Of a stretch of 64,000 bases of DNA, positions 53,252 through 62,564 are shown one piece after another; the stretch's first letter is position 1, and each line of letters begins with the position of its first letter. A program made the position numbers and the translations under genes. The notes under the pieces were generated by a model. The model did not search any database and was not told the origin of the DNA. It saw only the letters and a list, made by a program, of their open reading frames with translations. The stretch spans positions 39,631 through 103,630 of the forward strand of contig JAYYVF010000115.1 of the NCBI GenBank assembly GCA_036343635.1, in the 5' to 3' direction. The DNA is from GCA-2693325 sp036343635 (GTDB taxonomy: Bacteria > Latescibacterota > UBA2968 > UBA8231).

Positions 53252-53330
53252 GAACAAAGCATGATTTATTCTTTAACCAACGTTAAACAGTAAAATTTTA
53301 ATTTAGTTCACAAGTATTAATAGGAACCAT

Positions 53331-54230
53331 ATGAAGACTGAGGGGTCAAACCGTCTGGATGCAGACGAATACGATCAGCTTATTAAGATAGCGCTTAGGG
53401 AAGATTTGGGCGGAACCATAGATCTAAATGGGGATATTACTTCCGCGTGGACATTAAAAGAAAACCTACAGGCAGAAGCTGCAATAGTTTCTCGACAAAA
53501 TGGAGTTATCGCGGGATTAGAAATTGCCAAATCAACTTTCAAACACCTAGATTCTGAAATTGATTTTTCCCCGCATATAAATGACGGCGATTTTGTGCGA
53601 TCGGACGATCTCATTGCGACCCTCAAAGGCAAAGCTCATCCACTCTTAACTGCTGAGAGAACCGCTCTCAATTTTCTGCAACACTTGTCTGGGATTGCAA
53701 CCGCCACCTATTATTTCGTCAAAGCCGTAAAAGGAACTAAAGCGGCAATAACAGACACTCGCAAGACAACTCCAGGTTGGCGCCGGCTAGAAAAATGGGC
53801 AGTCTTGCAAGGTGGAGGCGTTAATCATCGAATGGGCCTTCATGATGTAGTATTGATTAAAGAAAATCATGCTACCGCAAGTAAAGGATTACCTGCCGCA
53901 ATAGAACAGATTAGATCCTTCCAAACAGGAAACCAGAGGAATATTCCTCTTTTCGTTGAGGTTGAAACGTTGGATCAACTCGATCCCGTCTTAAAAAATC
54001 ATCCAGATCGAATAATGTTAGACAATATGAACATCGCTACGTTGAACACTGCGGTAAAACATATCCGAAAATCAGATTCTGCCATAACAATCGAAGCGAC
54101 CGGCGGATATAACCTGTCGACAATACGAGAAGCTGCAGAAACAGGAGTTGACTTGATCTCTGTTGGATCATTAACACATTCAGCCCCTGCATTTGACTTA
54201 ACCCTATTGTTCGAATCTGCAGTAGATTAA
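53331..54230 (+). CDS. nadC: Nicotinate-nucleotide diphosphorylase (quinolinate PRTase)
   Basis: Converts quinolinate and PRPP into nicotinate mononucleotide in NAD synthesis. The 299-residue protein has ITDTRKTTPGWRRLEKWAV with the conserved basic residues, VLQGGGVNHRMGLHDVVLIK, ENHATASKGL, FVEVETLDQLDPVL and TIEATGGYNLSTIREAAETG, all typical. A TAGGAACC ribosome site supports the ATG. No nadA or nadB in the window. It converges on the CYTH gene with a 6-nt gap. Confidence 0.95.
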   Translation: MKTEGSNRLDADEYDQLIKIALREDLGGTIDLNGDITSAWTLKENLQAEAAIVSRQNGVIAGLEIAKSTFKHLDSEIDFSPHINDGDFVRSDDLIATLKGKAHPLLTAERTALNFLQHLSGIATATYYFVKAVKGTKAAITDTRKTTPGWRRLEKWAVLQGGGVNHRMGLHDVVLIKENHATASKGLPAAIEQIRSFQTGNQRNIPLFVEVETLDQLDPVLKNHPDRIMLDNMNIATLNTAVKHIRKSDSAITIEATGGYNLSTIREAAETGVDLISVGSLTHSAPAFDLTLLFESAVD

Positions 54231-54236
54231 TCGGCT

Positions 54237-54710
54237 TTACGTTTCCAACCATTCCTGATAAGGATTTAGAGCTAAATGCGAATTAAAATACCGCGTATCG
54301 TGACTGACTTCCTTACCTAACCATGACGGAAAGATCAACCGCTGATCGACTGTTTCCAATTCAACCTCTGCAAGATATAGCCCTGCATTCTCTCCATGAA
54401 AAACATCAATCTCCCAGCAAATATCGTGGTATTCAATTTCGTAACGTGTTTTATCAATTACTCGCCCTGCACAAAAACTTTTTAAAATCTGACGTGCTTC
54501 TTTCGGCGGTATTTGATATTCAAATTCCTCTCGTTCCAATTCACTTGTCGGGCCTTTTAGTGTTAACCAGGCATTTTCATTGCTTAACCGAACTCTTGCA
54601 ACACACATCTCCGTTTCAAAAACATACCCCTGCAACAACCGAGTACCTTTAAGATCACCAAGAAAATCTAATGTTTTCACAAGATATTTTCGCTCAATTT
54701 CAGTTGCCAA
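54237..54710 (-). CDS. CYTH-domain protein (triphosphate-tunnel family)
   Basis: A 157-residue single-domain CYTH protein. It begins MATEIERKYLVKTL, the EIERK signature, followed by RLLQGYVFETEMCVARVRLS, AWLTLKGPTSELEREEFEYQ and YHDICWEIDVFHGENAGLYL with alternating acidic and basic residues lining the tunnel. Members hydrolyse inorganic triphosphate or thiamine triphosphate, or bind cyclic dinucleotides; which applies is unknown. It lies 2 nt downstream of glcB and is likely cotranscribed. Confidence 0.88.
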   Translation of the reverse strand: MATEIERKYLVKTLDFLGDLKGTRLLQGYVFETEMCVARVRLSNENAWLTLKGPTSELEREEFEYQIPPKEARQILKSFCAGRVIDKTRYEIEYHDICWEIDVFHGENAGLYLAEVELETVDQRLIFPSWLGKEVSHDTRYFNSHLALNPYQEWLET

Positions 54711-54712
54711 AA

Positions 54713-56881
54713 CTACCTTAATTTTGCTTCTCGACGACGAGAATGTAAAATGCGCTCAGTGTAGCCATTAGGCTCATCACGCCCCAAAAAAACCAGGTCC
54801 AACGCCGCAGAAAATCCTGGAGGTGTTATTTCCGCTGTCAATGGACAATAATTTGGATCATTAGCATTCTGACCATCCACAACAAGTGCCATACGTTTAA
54901 AGGTTGATAAAACTTGAGCTCTTTCAATTAATCCATGATGAAGCCAGTTTGAAATATGTTGACTAGATATACGTAAGGTCGCTCTGTCCTCCATTAAACC
55001 GATGCCATTTATATCTGGGACCTTGGAACACCCTACACCCTGTCCAATCCAACGTGACACATACCCTAGTATTCCTTGCACATTATTATCCAATTCCTGT
55101 TGAATTTCATCACTTGTAAGATGATTTCTCAGAAGCGGAGGTGTCAAGATGGAACTTAAATTTGCACGTTTTCTTCCTCGCAATTCGTTTTGTCGTTCGA
55201 ACACAGATATCTGATGGTAATGAATTGCATGCAAAACAGCTGCTGTTGGAGAAGGCACCCAGGCTGTAGTTGCGCCAGACTGTGGATGTCCCATCTTAGC
55301 ATCTAACATATCCGACATAGCGTCGGGCATTGCCCACATACCTTTTCCAATTTGCCCACGTCCAATCAATCCCATTTCAATGCCGACATCCACATTCTGA
55401 TCCTCATAAGCTTGCAACCAAACCTGGTTTTTTATCTCTGACTTCGGAAGCATCGGTCCGGCCTCAAAAGAAGAATGTATTTCATCACCTGTACGATCCA
55501 AAAACCCAGTGTTGATGAATATCAACCGACTACTTGCTTCCGACATAGACCGTTGGAGATTTACGCTTGTACGCCTTTCCTCATCCATAATTCCAATTTT
55601 TAGAGTATTTACTGGAAGTTTCAACACCTCTTCTACACGAGTAAAAAGCTCCACTGTAGCAGCAACCTCCTCGGGGCCATGCATCTTCGGCTTTACAATG
55701 TATATACTTCCGGTCCTACTATTAAAACCAACTTCTTTACCTCTAATATCATGTAAAGCCGCAAGACTGGTCATCAAAGCATCAAGAAATCCTTCAGGAA
55801 CCGGCTGATCATTATAAAGCACTGTATCCGTGTACATGTGTAACCCGACATTCCTCACCAAAAGCAAACTGCGTCCAGGCAAAGAAATATGCTCCCCATC
55901 TATTCCAATGAAAGAACGATCTTTCTCAAGGCTCCTATTTACCGTTTTCCCGTTTTTATCAAAGGAAGTACTTAAAGTACCTTTCATAAGCCCGCACCAG
56001 TTACGATAGACACGAACCTTATCTTCTGCATCAACAGCGGAAACAGAATCTTCACAATCCTGAATCGTCGTAATAGCTGCTTCCACTACAACATCTTTCA
56101 ATCCTGCTCGATGTCCGCGACCGATAGGATCCTCAGAATCAATATGCAACTCAATATGCAATCCATTATTCTTGAACAAAATACAATCCAGATTTCCACC
56201 GCCACGTTTAAATCCAACAAATTGTTCTGGCCTCGATAATTCCTTAACCCCGTTTTCAGTAATAATCTTTAAAGTTTGCTGTCCCTTATCTTCTACAATA
56301 TCCCACTCCAGGACCTTAGCGTAACTACTACCCCTTATTGGTACCGCTTCGTCCAAAAATAGATTTGCTCTAGCCACAACCAAAGCGCCGCGACGCGGAT
56401 TATAATTACTCGATCTTTCACACCCGCCGTCTTCATCAATAACATCCGTTCCATATAGAGCATCGTACAGACTACCCCAACGAGCATTTGCTGCATTTAG
56501 GCAATACCTGGCGTTGTCTACAGGCACAACAAGCTGAGGTCCAGCAATCTCTGCTATTTCAGAATCGACATTTTCAGTAGTTATTTTCACATCTTCTAAC
56601 TCATCCTGAAGATAACCGATTTCACTCAAAAATATTTTGTGGTGCTCTTGATCAAAATCCTTACCCCTATGATTACGATAATATTCATCTAATTTTACCT
56701 GAAGTTCATCACGTCGTTCGAGAATCCTTTTATTAAGACCTCCCAATTCTTCAATTATTTTCTCTAATCCGAACCAAATTTCTTCAGTATCCACACCAGT
56801 CTCTGGAACAAGCTCTTCTCGAACTAATTCATGAAGTTTTGGGTCGATTTTTAGATTTCCTACCCGAATACGTTCGCTCAT
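54713..56881 (-). CDS. glcB: Malate synthase G
   Basis: Condenses acetyl-CoA and glyoxylate to malate; monomeric G form of 722 residues. Seen: RVGNLKIDPKLHELVREEL, GLEKIIEELGGLNKRILERR, NLFLDEAVPIRGSSYAKV, HMYTDTVLYNDQPVPEGFLD, IYIVKPKMHGPEEVAATVEL (catalytic block), FINTGFLDRTGDEIHSSFEA and MWAMPDAMSDMLDAKMGHPQ. Isocitrate lyase is not in this window, so glyoxylate may come from glycolate, purines or uronate breakdown. The CYTH and DNase-I-fold genes flank it within 13 nt, probably one unit. Confidence 0.97.
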   Translation of the reverse strand: MSERIRVGNLKIDPKLHELVREELVPETGVDTEEIWFGLEKIIEELGGLNKRILERRDELQVKLDEYYRNHRGKDFDQEHHKIFLSEIGYLQDELEDVKITTENVDSEIAEIAGPQLVVPVDNARYCLNAANARWGSLYDALYGTDVIDEDGGCERSSNYNPRRGALVVARANLFLDEAVPIRGSSYAKVLEWDIVEDKGQQTLKIITENGVKELSRPEQFVGFKRGGGNLDCILFKNNGLHIELHIDSEDPIGRGHRAGLKDVVVEAAITTIQDCEDSVSAVDAEDKVRVYRNWCGLMKGTLSTSFDKNGKTVNRSLEKDRSFIGIDGEHISLPGRSLLLVRNVGLHMYTDTVLYNDQPVPEGFLDALMTSLAALHDIRGKEVGFNSRTGSIYIVKPKMHGPEEVAATVELFTRVEEVLKLPVNTLKIGIMDEERRTSVNLQRSMSEASSRLIFINTGFLDRTGDEIHSSFEAGPMLPKSEIKNQVWLQAYEDQNVDVGIEMGLIGRGQIGKGMWAMPDAMSDMLDAKMGHPQSGATTAWVPSPTAAVLHAIHYHQISVFERQNELRGRKRANLSSILTPPLLRNHLTSDEIQQELDNNVQGILGYVSRWIGQGVGCSKVPDINGIGLMEDRATLRISSQHISNWLHHGLIERAQVLSTFKRMALVVDGQNANDPNYCPLTAEITPPGFSAALDLVFLGRDEPNGYTERILHSRRREAKLR

Positions 56882-56893
56882 TGTTACCTCGTA

Positions 56894-57691
56894 TTAATCC
56901 TTATTTTTTCCAAAATCCCAATCCACCTCTGCTACAACCGGAAGATGATCCGAATGAACCCATAAACCGTCCCTCTGTGGACCATCGTGACGAAAACCGG
57001 GTAATCTTATAACCTCAGCGCTAATTAGACGCTCGGCTACATCACGACTAAAATACAAATGATCGATACAGTGCCTTTCAATCCCGCAAGTATCCATTGT
57101 GGCTTTAATCCCGCCACCTACCTTTGCCATCGCATTAACAAAACCGACACTATCCATTTGTTCATGCACACTTTCATTTACTTCGCTATTAAAATCTCCT
57201 AAAACAACAATATTTGAAACGGATTTTTGTAACTCTTCTAAAACCGAACAAAGCAACTGCCCCTCAATACTCCGAAGGCCCACATCTGATGGATGCAAAT
57301 GAACATTTACAACCCATAATTTTTGATCGCTGTCATCCTGTAATAACGCAGCGCCAAAAGTACGACTGAACGGCGGCAGTCCACAATCTGGAGCATAGTG
57401 GCTGAATGTACGAGATTCACATATCGAAATACGCGACAAAATATGCCCAGGCCACGCAATAGGAGAAGGGAATGTCGCTAAATGAAACTTCAGACGTTTG
57501 GCTATGGAATACAAGATATTTACTGACGTCCCCTCTTGCAGGCCTAAAACATCACAAGAAAGATCAGAAAAAACTTGTGTAAAATGTTCCGTGTTTTCCC
57601 CTGTTCCAGGAACATTAATTTCTTTTTTCGCCTCGGATACCGGATATCCCGTTAATCCAAGTATGTTATACGTTCCAATTTTCAAGACCAT
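56894..57691 (-). CDS. Endonuclease/exonuclease/phosphatase-family hydrolase
   Basis: A 265-residue DNase-I-fold protein with all active-site elements: LKIGTYNILGLTG (Asn), DVLGLQEGTS (metal Glu), VVNVHLHPSD (His), IVVLGDFNSEVN (Asp and Asn) and HSDHLPVVAEVDW (Asp-His). No signal peptide. Members hydrolyse phosphodiesters such as DNA, cyclic dinucleotides or inositol phosphates; the substrate is not evident. It precedes glcB by 12 nt. Confidence 0.87.
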   Translation of the reverse strand: MVLKIGTYNILGLTGYPVSEAKKEINVPGTGENTEHFTQVFSDLSCDVLGLQEGTSVNILYSIAKRLKFHLATFPSPIAWPGHILSRISICESRTFSHYAPDCGLPPFSRTFGAALLQDDSDQKLWVVNVHLHPSDVGLRSIEGQLLCSVLEELQKSVSNIVVLGDFNSEVNESVHEQMDSVGFVNAMAKVGGGIKATMDTCGIERHCIDHLYFSRDVAERLISAEVIRLPGFRHDGPQRDGLWVHSDHLPVVAEVDWDFGKNKD

Positions 57692-57725
57692 CCAATAAAA
57701 TCCCCTTAAAAATTCTTAAAAAGAA

Positions 57726-58052
57726 TCAACAATCTTCAAACTTTCTCAATTTTTTAAATATACCGTCTGCCAACGAACCTCTTACGACTCCAATTACCCG
57801 GATATCTGTTCGACCGAATCGATCTGTCAATGAAAGAAAATCATTTACCCTAAAAACACCAAAACCGTCTTTCGTCAATTCTTCCAATTCATTAATCGTA
57901 CGTAAAGCCAGAGATCCATTAGCGAAGACCAAAGCAAGCCTTTTTGTTCTGCGAACTGAAGATAGACCTATTACCGTGTCGCCGGACCGGCGACCTATAG
58001 CGACTAATGATGCAATAGCCTCTGTCGTTTGTAAATTGAGATCTTTAATCAA
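57726..58052 (-). CDS. Possible L7Ae/L30e-family RNA-binding protein
   Basis: A 108-residue protein. The pattern EAIASLVAIGRRSGDTVIGL, KRLALVFANGSLALRTINEL, GFGVFRVNDFLSLTDRFGRT, IRVIGVVRGSLADGIFKKL follows the strand and helix order of L7Ae-like proteins such as YlxQ that bind kink-turn RNA. The typical basic loop sequence is not exact, so this is fold-level recognition only. It abuts the Gfo/Idh gene with no gap and precedes the DNase-I-fold gene by 34 nt. Confidence 0.5.
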   Translation of the reverse strand: MIKDLNLQTTEAIASLVAIGRRSGDTVIGLSSVRRTKRLALVFANGSLALRTINELEELTKDGFGVFRVNDFLSLTDRFGRTDIRVIGVVRGSLADGIFKKLRKFEDC

Positions 58053-59075
58053 TTAAACGAATGCAGGCTTAACGTGTTGCGACTTTCGTGAAGCCGATAT
58101 ATTCGCAGCCTCCAAAACTCCAATGACTCGCGCCGCTGATTCTGGAGTAATAATCAATTTCGCTCGACCTAAAAGATGTTTATAGATATTCTGATAGTAA
58201 GCGTGCCAATCGGACTGTTCAAATGGAACTTCCGTTTGCATCTTACGGCCATTTACCAGCGTATTCACTTGAAAATTTTCCCCATCATGCTCGATTGATC
58301 CACGATCTCCAAGAACTCGCCACCTCGGGCGTCCACTCATAGATAGATTTGAAATCGTGAGCGTCGCTATCGTTCCACTATCAAAACGCATGGTGTATTC
58401 AGAATGATCTTCATTTGTATAGCTCTTCCATTCTTTATTTTTTACCTGATAACCACTAACCCAATCTATCTTTCCATGTACAATATTTAAAATCCAATCA
58501 GTAAAATGAGCTCCCCAGTCATATATGGCACCCCCAGAAATGGCACGATTGGAACGCCACCACATTCCCTGCTCACCATAGTTATAAAAACCTGCCTCAA
58601 TTCGATGAACCCTACCAATAATTTTTTCTTTTTGTATCAGATTTCGGAGAGTTTGAAAATCCCCATCCCAGCGCCTGTTGTGAAACGTCGATAACATGAC
58701 CCTATTAAGTTTTGCAGCCCTCATCATTTCTTTAACTTCTTTACTGGTAATCGCGAGAGGTTTCTCGCTAACAACATTCACACCTGCATTAAGGCACTGA
58801 ATAGCCAATTTCGCATGAGTATTGTGAGGAGTTATAATAGTAACCAAATCAAGGTCTGCCGTTTTTAACATACCTGCAACGCTGGCATAGGTCTGAATAC
58901 CTGGGAAATCCTCATCTGCCACTTTACGTCGCGCCTCATCTATTTCACAAACAGCAGCCACCTCCATACGGGGATTTAACGCCATAGAGCTCAGATGAGT
59001 CCTCCCCATATTAAAAGCTCCACCGTAACCAATTACTCCACACCGAATACGATCAACTTTCGCCATTTTTATCAC
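58053..59075 (-). CDS. Gfo/Idh/MocA-family oxidoreductase
   Basis: A 340-residue NAD(P)-dependent sugar or inositol oxidoreductase. RIRCGVIGYGGAFNMGRTHL holds the dinucleotide motif; LDLVTIITPHNTHAKLAIQC and GVNVVSEKPLAITSKEVKEM carry the conserved EKP lysine; SGGAIYDWGAHFTDWILNIV has the GGGxxxDxGxH-type catalytic segment (AIYDWGAH). Substrate unknown. It is divergent from an epimerase-like gene 209 nt away. The start could also be the ATG three codons in. Confidence 0.9.
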   Translation of the reverse strand: MIKMAKVDRIRCGVIGYGGAFNMGRTHLSSMALNPRMEVAAVCEIDEARRKVADEDFPGIQTYASVAGMLKTADLDLVTIITPHNTHAKLAIQCLNAGVNVVSEKPLAITSKEVKEMMRAAKLNRVMLSTFHNRRWDGDFQTLRNLIQKEKIIGRVHRIEAGFYNYGEQGMWWRSNRAISGGAIYDWGAHFTDWILNIVHGKIDWVSGYQVKNKEWKSYTNEDHSEYTMRFDSGTIATLTISNLSMSGRPRWRVLGDRGSIEHDGENFQVNTLVNGRKMQTEVPFEQSDWHAYYQNIYKHLLGRAKLIITPESAARVIGVLEAANISASRKSQHVKPAFV

Positions 59076-59284
59076 ACCTTCAATAGAGTATTAATAATCC
59101 TTAATTTCCTCTATGCTATACAAGCTTCCTCTCAAGGTCAAATAATCCATCGTAGCCTCAATGAAATTTTTTATAAAGCAAGTTTGTTATGAACCCTGTT
59201 GTGAACAATATTTATCGAATAAAATACAATTGAATAGCAAAACTAAATCCTTGGAATCAAAGCTATATTAGGAGGATCAATATT

Positions 59285-59983
59285 ATGAAAGTGTTAATTA
59301 CGGGCGCTGCTGGAAGCGTAGGAACTGTTGTAGCTCAAGGCCTGAGCAAATCTCATCATGTAAGAGGCTTCGATTTGGCTGAGATGCCAGGAATAGAGGA
59401 CAGTCAAACCGGAGATCTAAAAGATTACGATGCTGTCTACAATGCTGTATTAGACATGGATGCTGTCGTGCACTTAGGAGGTTTGCCAGGAGGCGATGAA
59501 TGGGATGCGCTATTGCAATCCAATTTTATCGGAACTTATCATATTTTCGAGGCGATGAGGCATGCCAAAGTCAAACGAATTGCCTACGCGAGTCGCGCAG
59601 GAATTTTCAGCCTCTATCCAAAGTCGCTCACAAGAACCGCCGATCTTACCCCTCGACCTGTCGGGCACTATACGGTAAGCAAAGTATTTGGTGAATCCCT
59701 CGCATATTCTTACTCACATCAATATGCTCTAGAGTGCATCTGTGTTCGAATCGGTAATTTCACTTTAGATAGAGACCTCCCTGAACATCCCCATCACTTA
59801 AGTCATGGAGACTGCGTACGCGTATTCGAAAGAGCAATTACACAACCTGACATCAAATTTGAAACTGTTTTTGGAGTATCGGCAAGCAATTGGCCGATGT
59901 ACGATTTGGAACATGGGAAAAAAACCATAGGATATGAACCACAAGACATATCCTATGTTCCAGAAGATCAATGGGAACAATAG
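59285..59983 (+). CDS. NAD-dependent epimerase/uronate-dehydrogenase-like protein
   Basis: A 232-residue extended-SDR protein: MKVLITGAAGSVGTVVAQGL, DAVVHLGGLPGGDEWDALLQ, YASRAGIFSL, YTVSKVFGESLAYSYSHQYA with YxxxK. It is shorter than uronate dehydrogenases (about 265) but follows their arrangement, including the SNFIGTYHIFEAM segment. AGGAGG lies 9 nt before the ATG. Adjacent to a Gfo/Idh gene in divergent orientation, so sugar-acid metabolism is likely. Confidence 0.84.
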   Translation: MKVLITGAAGSVGTVVAQGLSKSHHVRGFDLAEMPGIEDSQTGDLKDYDAVYNAVLDMDAVVHLGGLPGGDEWDALLQSNFIGTYHIFEAMRHAKVKRIAYASRAGIFSLYPKSLTRTADLTPRPVGHYTVSKVFGESLAYSYSHQYALECICVRIGNFTLDRDLPEHPHHLSHGDCVRVFERAITQPDIKFETVFGVSASNWPMYDLEHGKKTIGYEPQDISYVPEDQWEQ

Positions 59984-59994
59984 CCCTTTCCATC

Positions 59995-61764
59995 TCATTG
60001 AGAATACGGTATTTCTACAACCCGTTGACATAATTCTTCTTCAAGATCATTAATGGATTCAAGAACACAGTCCACAGTCTTGCCAATAGCCACATCGCGA
60101 TGCTCGATATCTTGACGGAGTTTTAATTCTATTACTCCGTTTTTTAAACCGCGCTCGCCGACAGTCAATCTTATTGGCATTCCTATCAAATCGGCATCTT
60201 TAAATTTGACTCCGGGATTTTCTTGCCGATCGTCAAACAAAACTTCTATACCATTTTCTTTCAATTCATTATAAATTTTTTCGGCAACCTGTTGACATTC
60301 GCCCTCTTTCCTCGCCAATGAGACAATTACAACCTGAAATGGAGCTACCGATATAGGCCATATTAATCCACTTTCATCGTGATTTTCTTCTGCAATACAA
60401 GCTAACAGCCGCCCAACACCAATACCATATGAACCCATAATTACGGGCTGTGATTTTCCTGCCGCATCTAAAAATTCACTTCCTAAAGCCTGAGTATATT
60501 TTGTACCTAATTGAAATATGTTGCCTACTTCAACTCCACGGGAAGCCCTCATAGATTCAGCACAGACCGGGCATCCAAATCCCTCAGCTGCAGCAGCTAT
60601 ATCCGTGACGACCTCTGCCGAAAAATCTCGGTCATAATTAACATTCTTGAGATGTAAATCAGGTTTGTTGGCTCCTATAATCAAGTTAGATGACTCAACA
60701 ATAGAATGGTCTACAATTACTTTTGCACCAACAACGCCAACCGGCGATCCATAACCAGGAACAATGCCCATTTCTTCAATTTCTTTGCGATTTGCGGGCC
60801 ATATTTCACGGGCCTGAATAGCATTCGAAAGTTTGGTTTCATTGACCTCCATATCTCCTCGAATCACAGCAATAACAAACACATCCCTCGAGTCGTCGCC
60901 ATCTCCGATTGTAGCCATCAAAAAGACAGATTTAGCTGTACGTGAAAACGGCACCTGTAACAAGTCAGTCAGTTCAGCAATAGTTTCTGTTCCTGGTGTT
61001 TCTACCTCTTCGAGAGATAAAAGCTCCTCACTTTCTTGATCTGGGCGTTGAAAAGTAGCTACTTGCCGGTTTGCAGCATATCCGCAGGCGTCGCAAAGAA
61101 GCAGTGTGTCTTCTCCTATCGGGGTTAAATACATATATTCGTGCGCCACCTTGCCACCCATCATTCCGGTATCCGAAGCAACCGCAATCACGTTTATTCC
61201 GCAGCGATTAAATACGTTAAAATAAGACTGATAATGAGCTCGGTACTGGTTCTCTAAACCCTCCCACGTAGCATCCAAGCTATAGCTATCCTTCATAGTA
61301 AATTCACGAACACGAATTAACCCAGAACGAGGTCTTGGATCATCTCTCCATTTTGTTTGTATTTGATATACTAATTTCGGTAATTGTCGATAAGAGTTTA
61401 TTTCCCGACTCACCAATTCCGCAACAACCTCTTCGTGCGTCATCGCTAGCACCATATCACGTTCATTCTTATCTTTAAAGCGACTCATCTCATTACCAAT
61501 TTCGTAATATCGACCTGTGCGTTGCCAGATCTCAGCAGGATGGACAACAGGCATTGTGATTTCTTGACCACCTATTGAGTTTATTTCATCACGAATTAGA
61601 TCCTCTAACTTCCGAATAGCTCGATGCGCAAGTGGCAGATAACTAAAAATACCACTCGCAAGTTGACGAATATAACCTGCCCGCAGCAACAGTTGATGGC
61701 TTGCCACCTCCGCATCAGAGCTAACTTCACGTAATGTTGAACTAAAAAGCTGAGACATTCTCAT
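59995..61764 (-). CDS. proS: Prolyl-tRNA synthetase (bacterial type)
   Basis: Charges tRNA-Pro. The 589-residue protein is a class II synthetase: MRMSQLFSSTLREVSSDAEV, then LLRAGYIRQLASGIFSYLPL, TGRYYEIGNEMSRFKDKNER, LAMTHEEVVAELVSREINSY (motif 2 region), GLIRVREFTMKDSYSLDA. It has the inserted editing domain (about 230-400, after CDACGYAANRQVATFQ) and motif 3 in VIMGSYGIGVGRLLACIAEE. The C-terminal anticodon-binding domain is complete. Confidence 0.97.
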   Translation of the reverse strand: MRMSQLFSSTLREVSSDAEVASHQLLLRAGYIRQLASGIFSYLPLAHRAIRKLEDLIRDEINSIGGQEITMPVVHPAEIWQRTGRYYEIGNEMSRFKDKNERDMVLAMTHEEVVAELVSREINSYRQLPKLVYQIQTKWRDDPRPRSGLIRVREFTMKDSYSLDATWEGLENQYRAHYQSYFNVFNRCGINVIAVASDTGMMGGKVAHEYMYLTPIGEDTLLLCDACGYAANRQVATFQRPDQESEELLSLEEVETPGTETIAELTDLLQVPFSRTAKSVFLMATIGDGDDSRDVFVIAVIRGDMEVNETKLSNAIQAREIWPANRKEIEEMGIVPGYGSPVGVVGAKVIVDHSIVESSNLIIGANKPDLHLKNVNYDRDFSAEVVTDIAAAAEGFGCPVCAESMRASRGVEVGNIFQLGTKYTQALGSEFLDAAGKSQPVIMGSYGIGVGRLLACIAEENHDESGLIWPISVAPFQVVIVSLARKEGECQQVAEKIYNELKENGIEVLFDDRQENPGVKFKDADLIGMPIRLTVGERGLKNGVIELKLRQDIEHRDVAIGKTVDCVLESINDLEEELCQRVVEIPYSQ

Positions 61765-61827
61765 AGTTGTCCGGTCTCCATACAGTCAGGTTTCAATTAG
61801 TTTAAACTATATTTTCCATAAAAAAAT

Positions 61828-62553
61828 TCAATTTCCTCGAGTACGTTCATGACGGACCAAAACACGCATAGCCCGATACATCGCCGAAAGAGATAAAAGG
61901 ACCCAAACCGATGCAATAGGATACGCAACTAAATACGCAAAATCCTTTGAAAACCCTAAATGAATAGCCAAAATGCCCGCATCTGTTTGTTCCGGCATAT
62001 AGAGTAAATCGGTACTAAAGTCGTGCAAGCTATACAAACACAGCATAGTTCCAATCCAAATCGAACAAATTCGAGCACACTTAGCAGAAATTAATGCCAG
62101 AATAGCAATTAGTATTCCAATACCGGCACCAAAGAAAAAATCCAACGTACCCATCGAGCCATAAATCAAAGACATTATCGTACAGGTAATCCCCACCAGC
62201 ATTAGTACCATACGTTGCAGTCCAATAAAGAGATTCGAGTATATCATGAGCGCACCCCACATAGCTGATCCCACGTATCCAGCAGAGCAGATTAAGGGTA
62301 CAATACCTCCGCTTGTCAGAGCGTGCCCGGATTCATCCCAAAAAGTCCTTATTTCAAGAACTTCTCCTCCAGTAGCTAAAGCCATCAATGCATGATTGAC
62401 TTCATGAACCAACACCACAAAAACCCTAAAGGGTTTTATAAACGGTGATTCCCAAAAAACTAATGCCACTGTTGCAGCTACGGCATAGTATCGAAAAGTC
62501 CAAAAGACAGAGAAAATAAACTGTATATTATTAAGTAGTCTAATCTTAACCAC
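61828..62553 (-). CDS. Membrane metalloprotease-like protein (M50B type)
   Basis: A 241-residue inner-membrane protein with about six to seven helices. The HExxH-type sequence HEVNHALMALATGGEVLEIR sits in an early helix, as in M50 intramembrane proteases; the later DxxxG motif is seen only weakly (MGTLDFFFGAG). The second metal ligand is not obvious, so protease activity is unproven. Start ATG 62553. It is divergent from the degenerate DNase-I-fold gene (11 nt between starts). Confidence 0.68.
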   Translation of the reverse strand: MVKIRLLNNIQFIFSVFWTFRYYAVAATVALVFWESPFIKPFRVFVVLVHEVNHALMALATGGEVLEIRTFWDESGHALTSGGIVPLICSAGYVGSAMWGALMIYSNLFIGLQRMVLMLVGITCTIMSLIYGSMGTLDFFFGAGIGILIAILALISAKCARICSIWIGTMLCLYSLHDFSTDLLYMPEQTDAGILAIHLGFSKDFAYLVAYPIASVWVLLSLSAMYRAMRVLVRHERTRGN

Positions 62554-62564
62554 GGTCCAACCCT

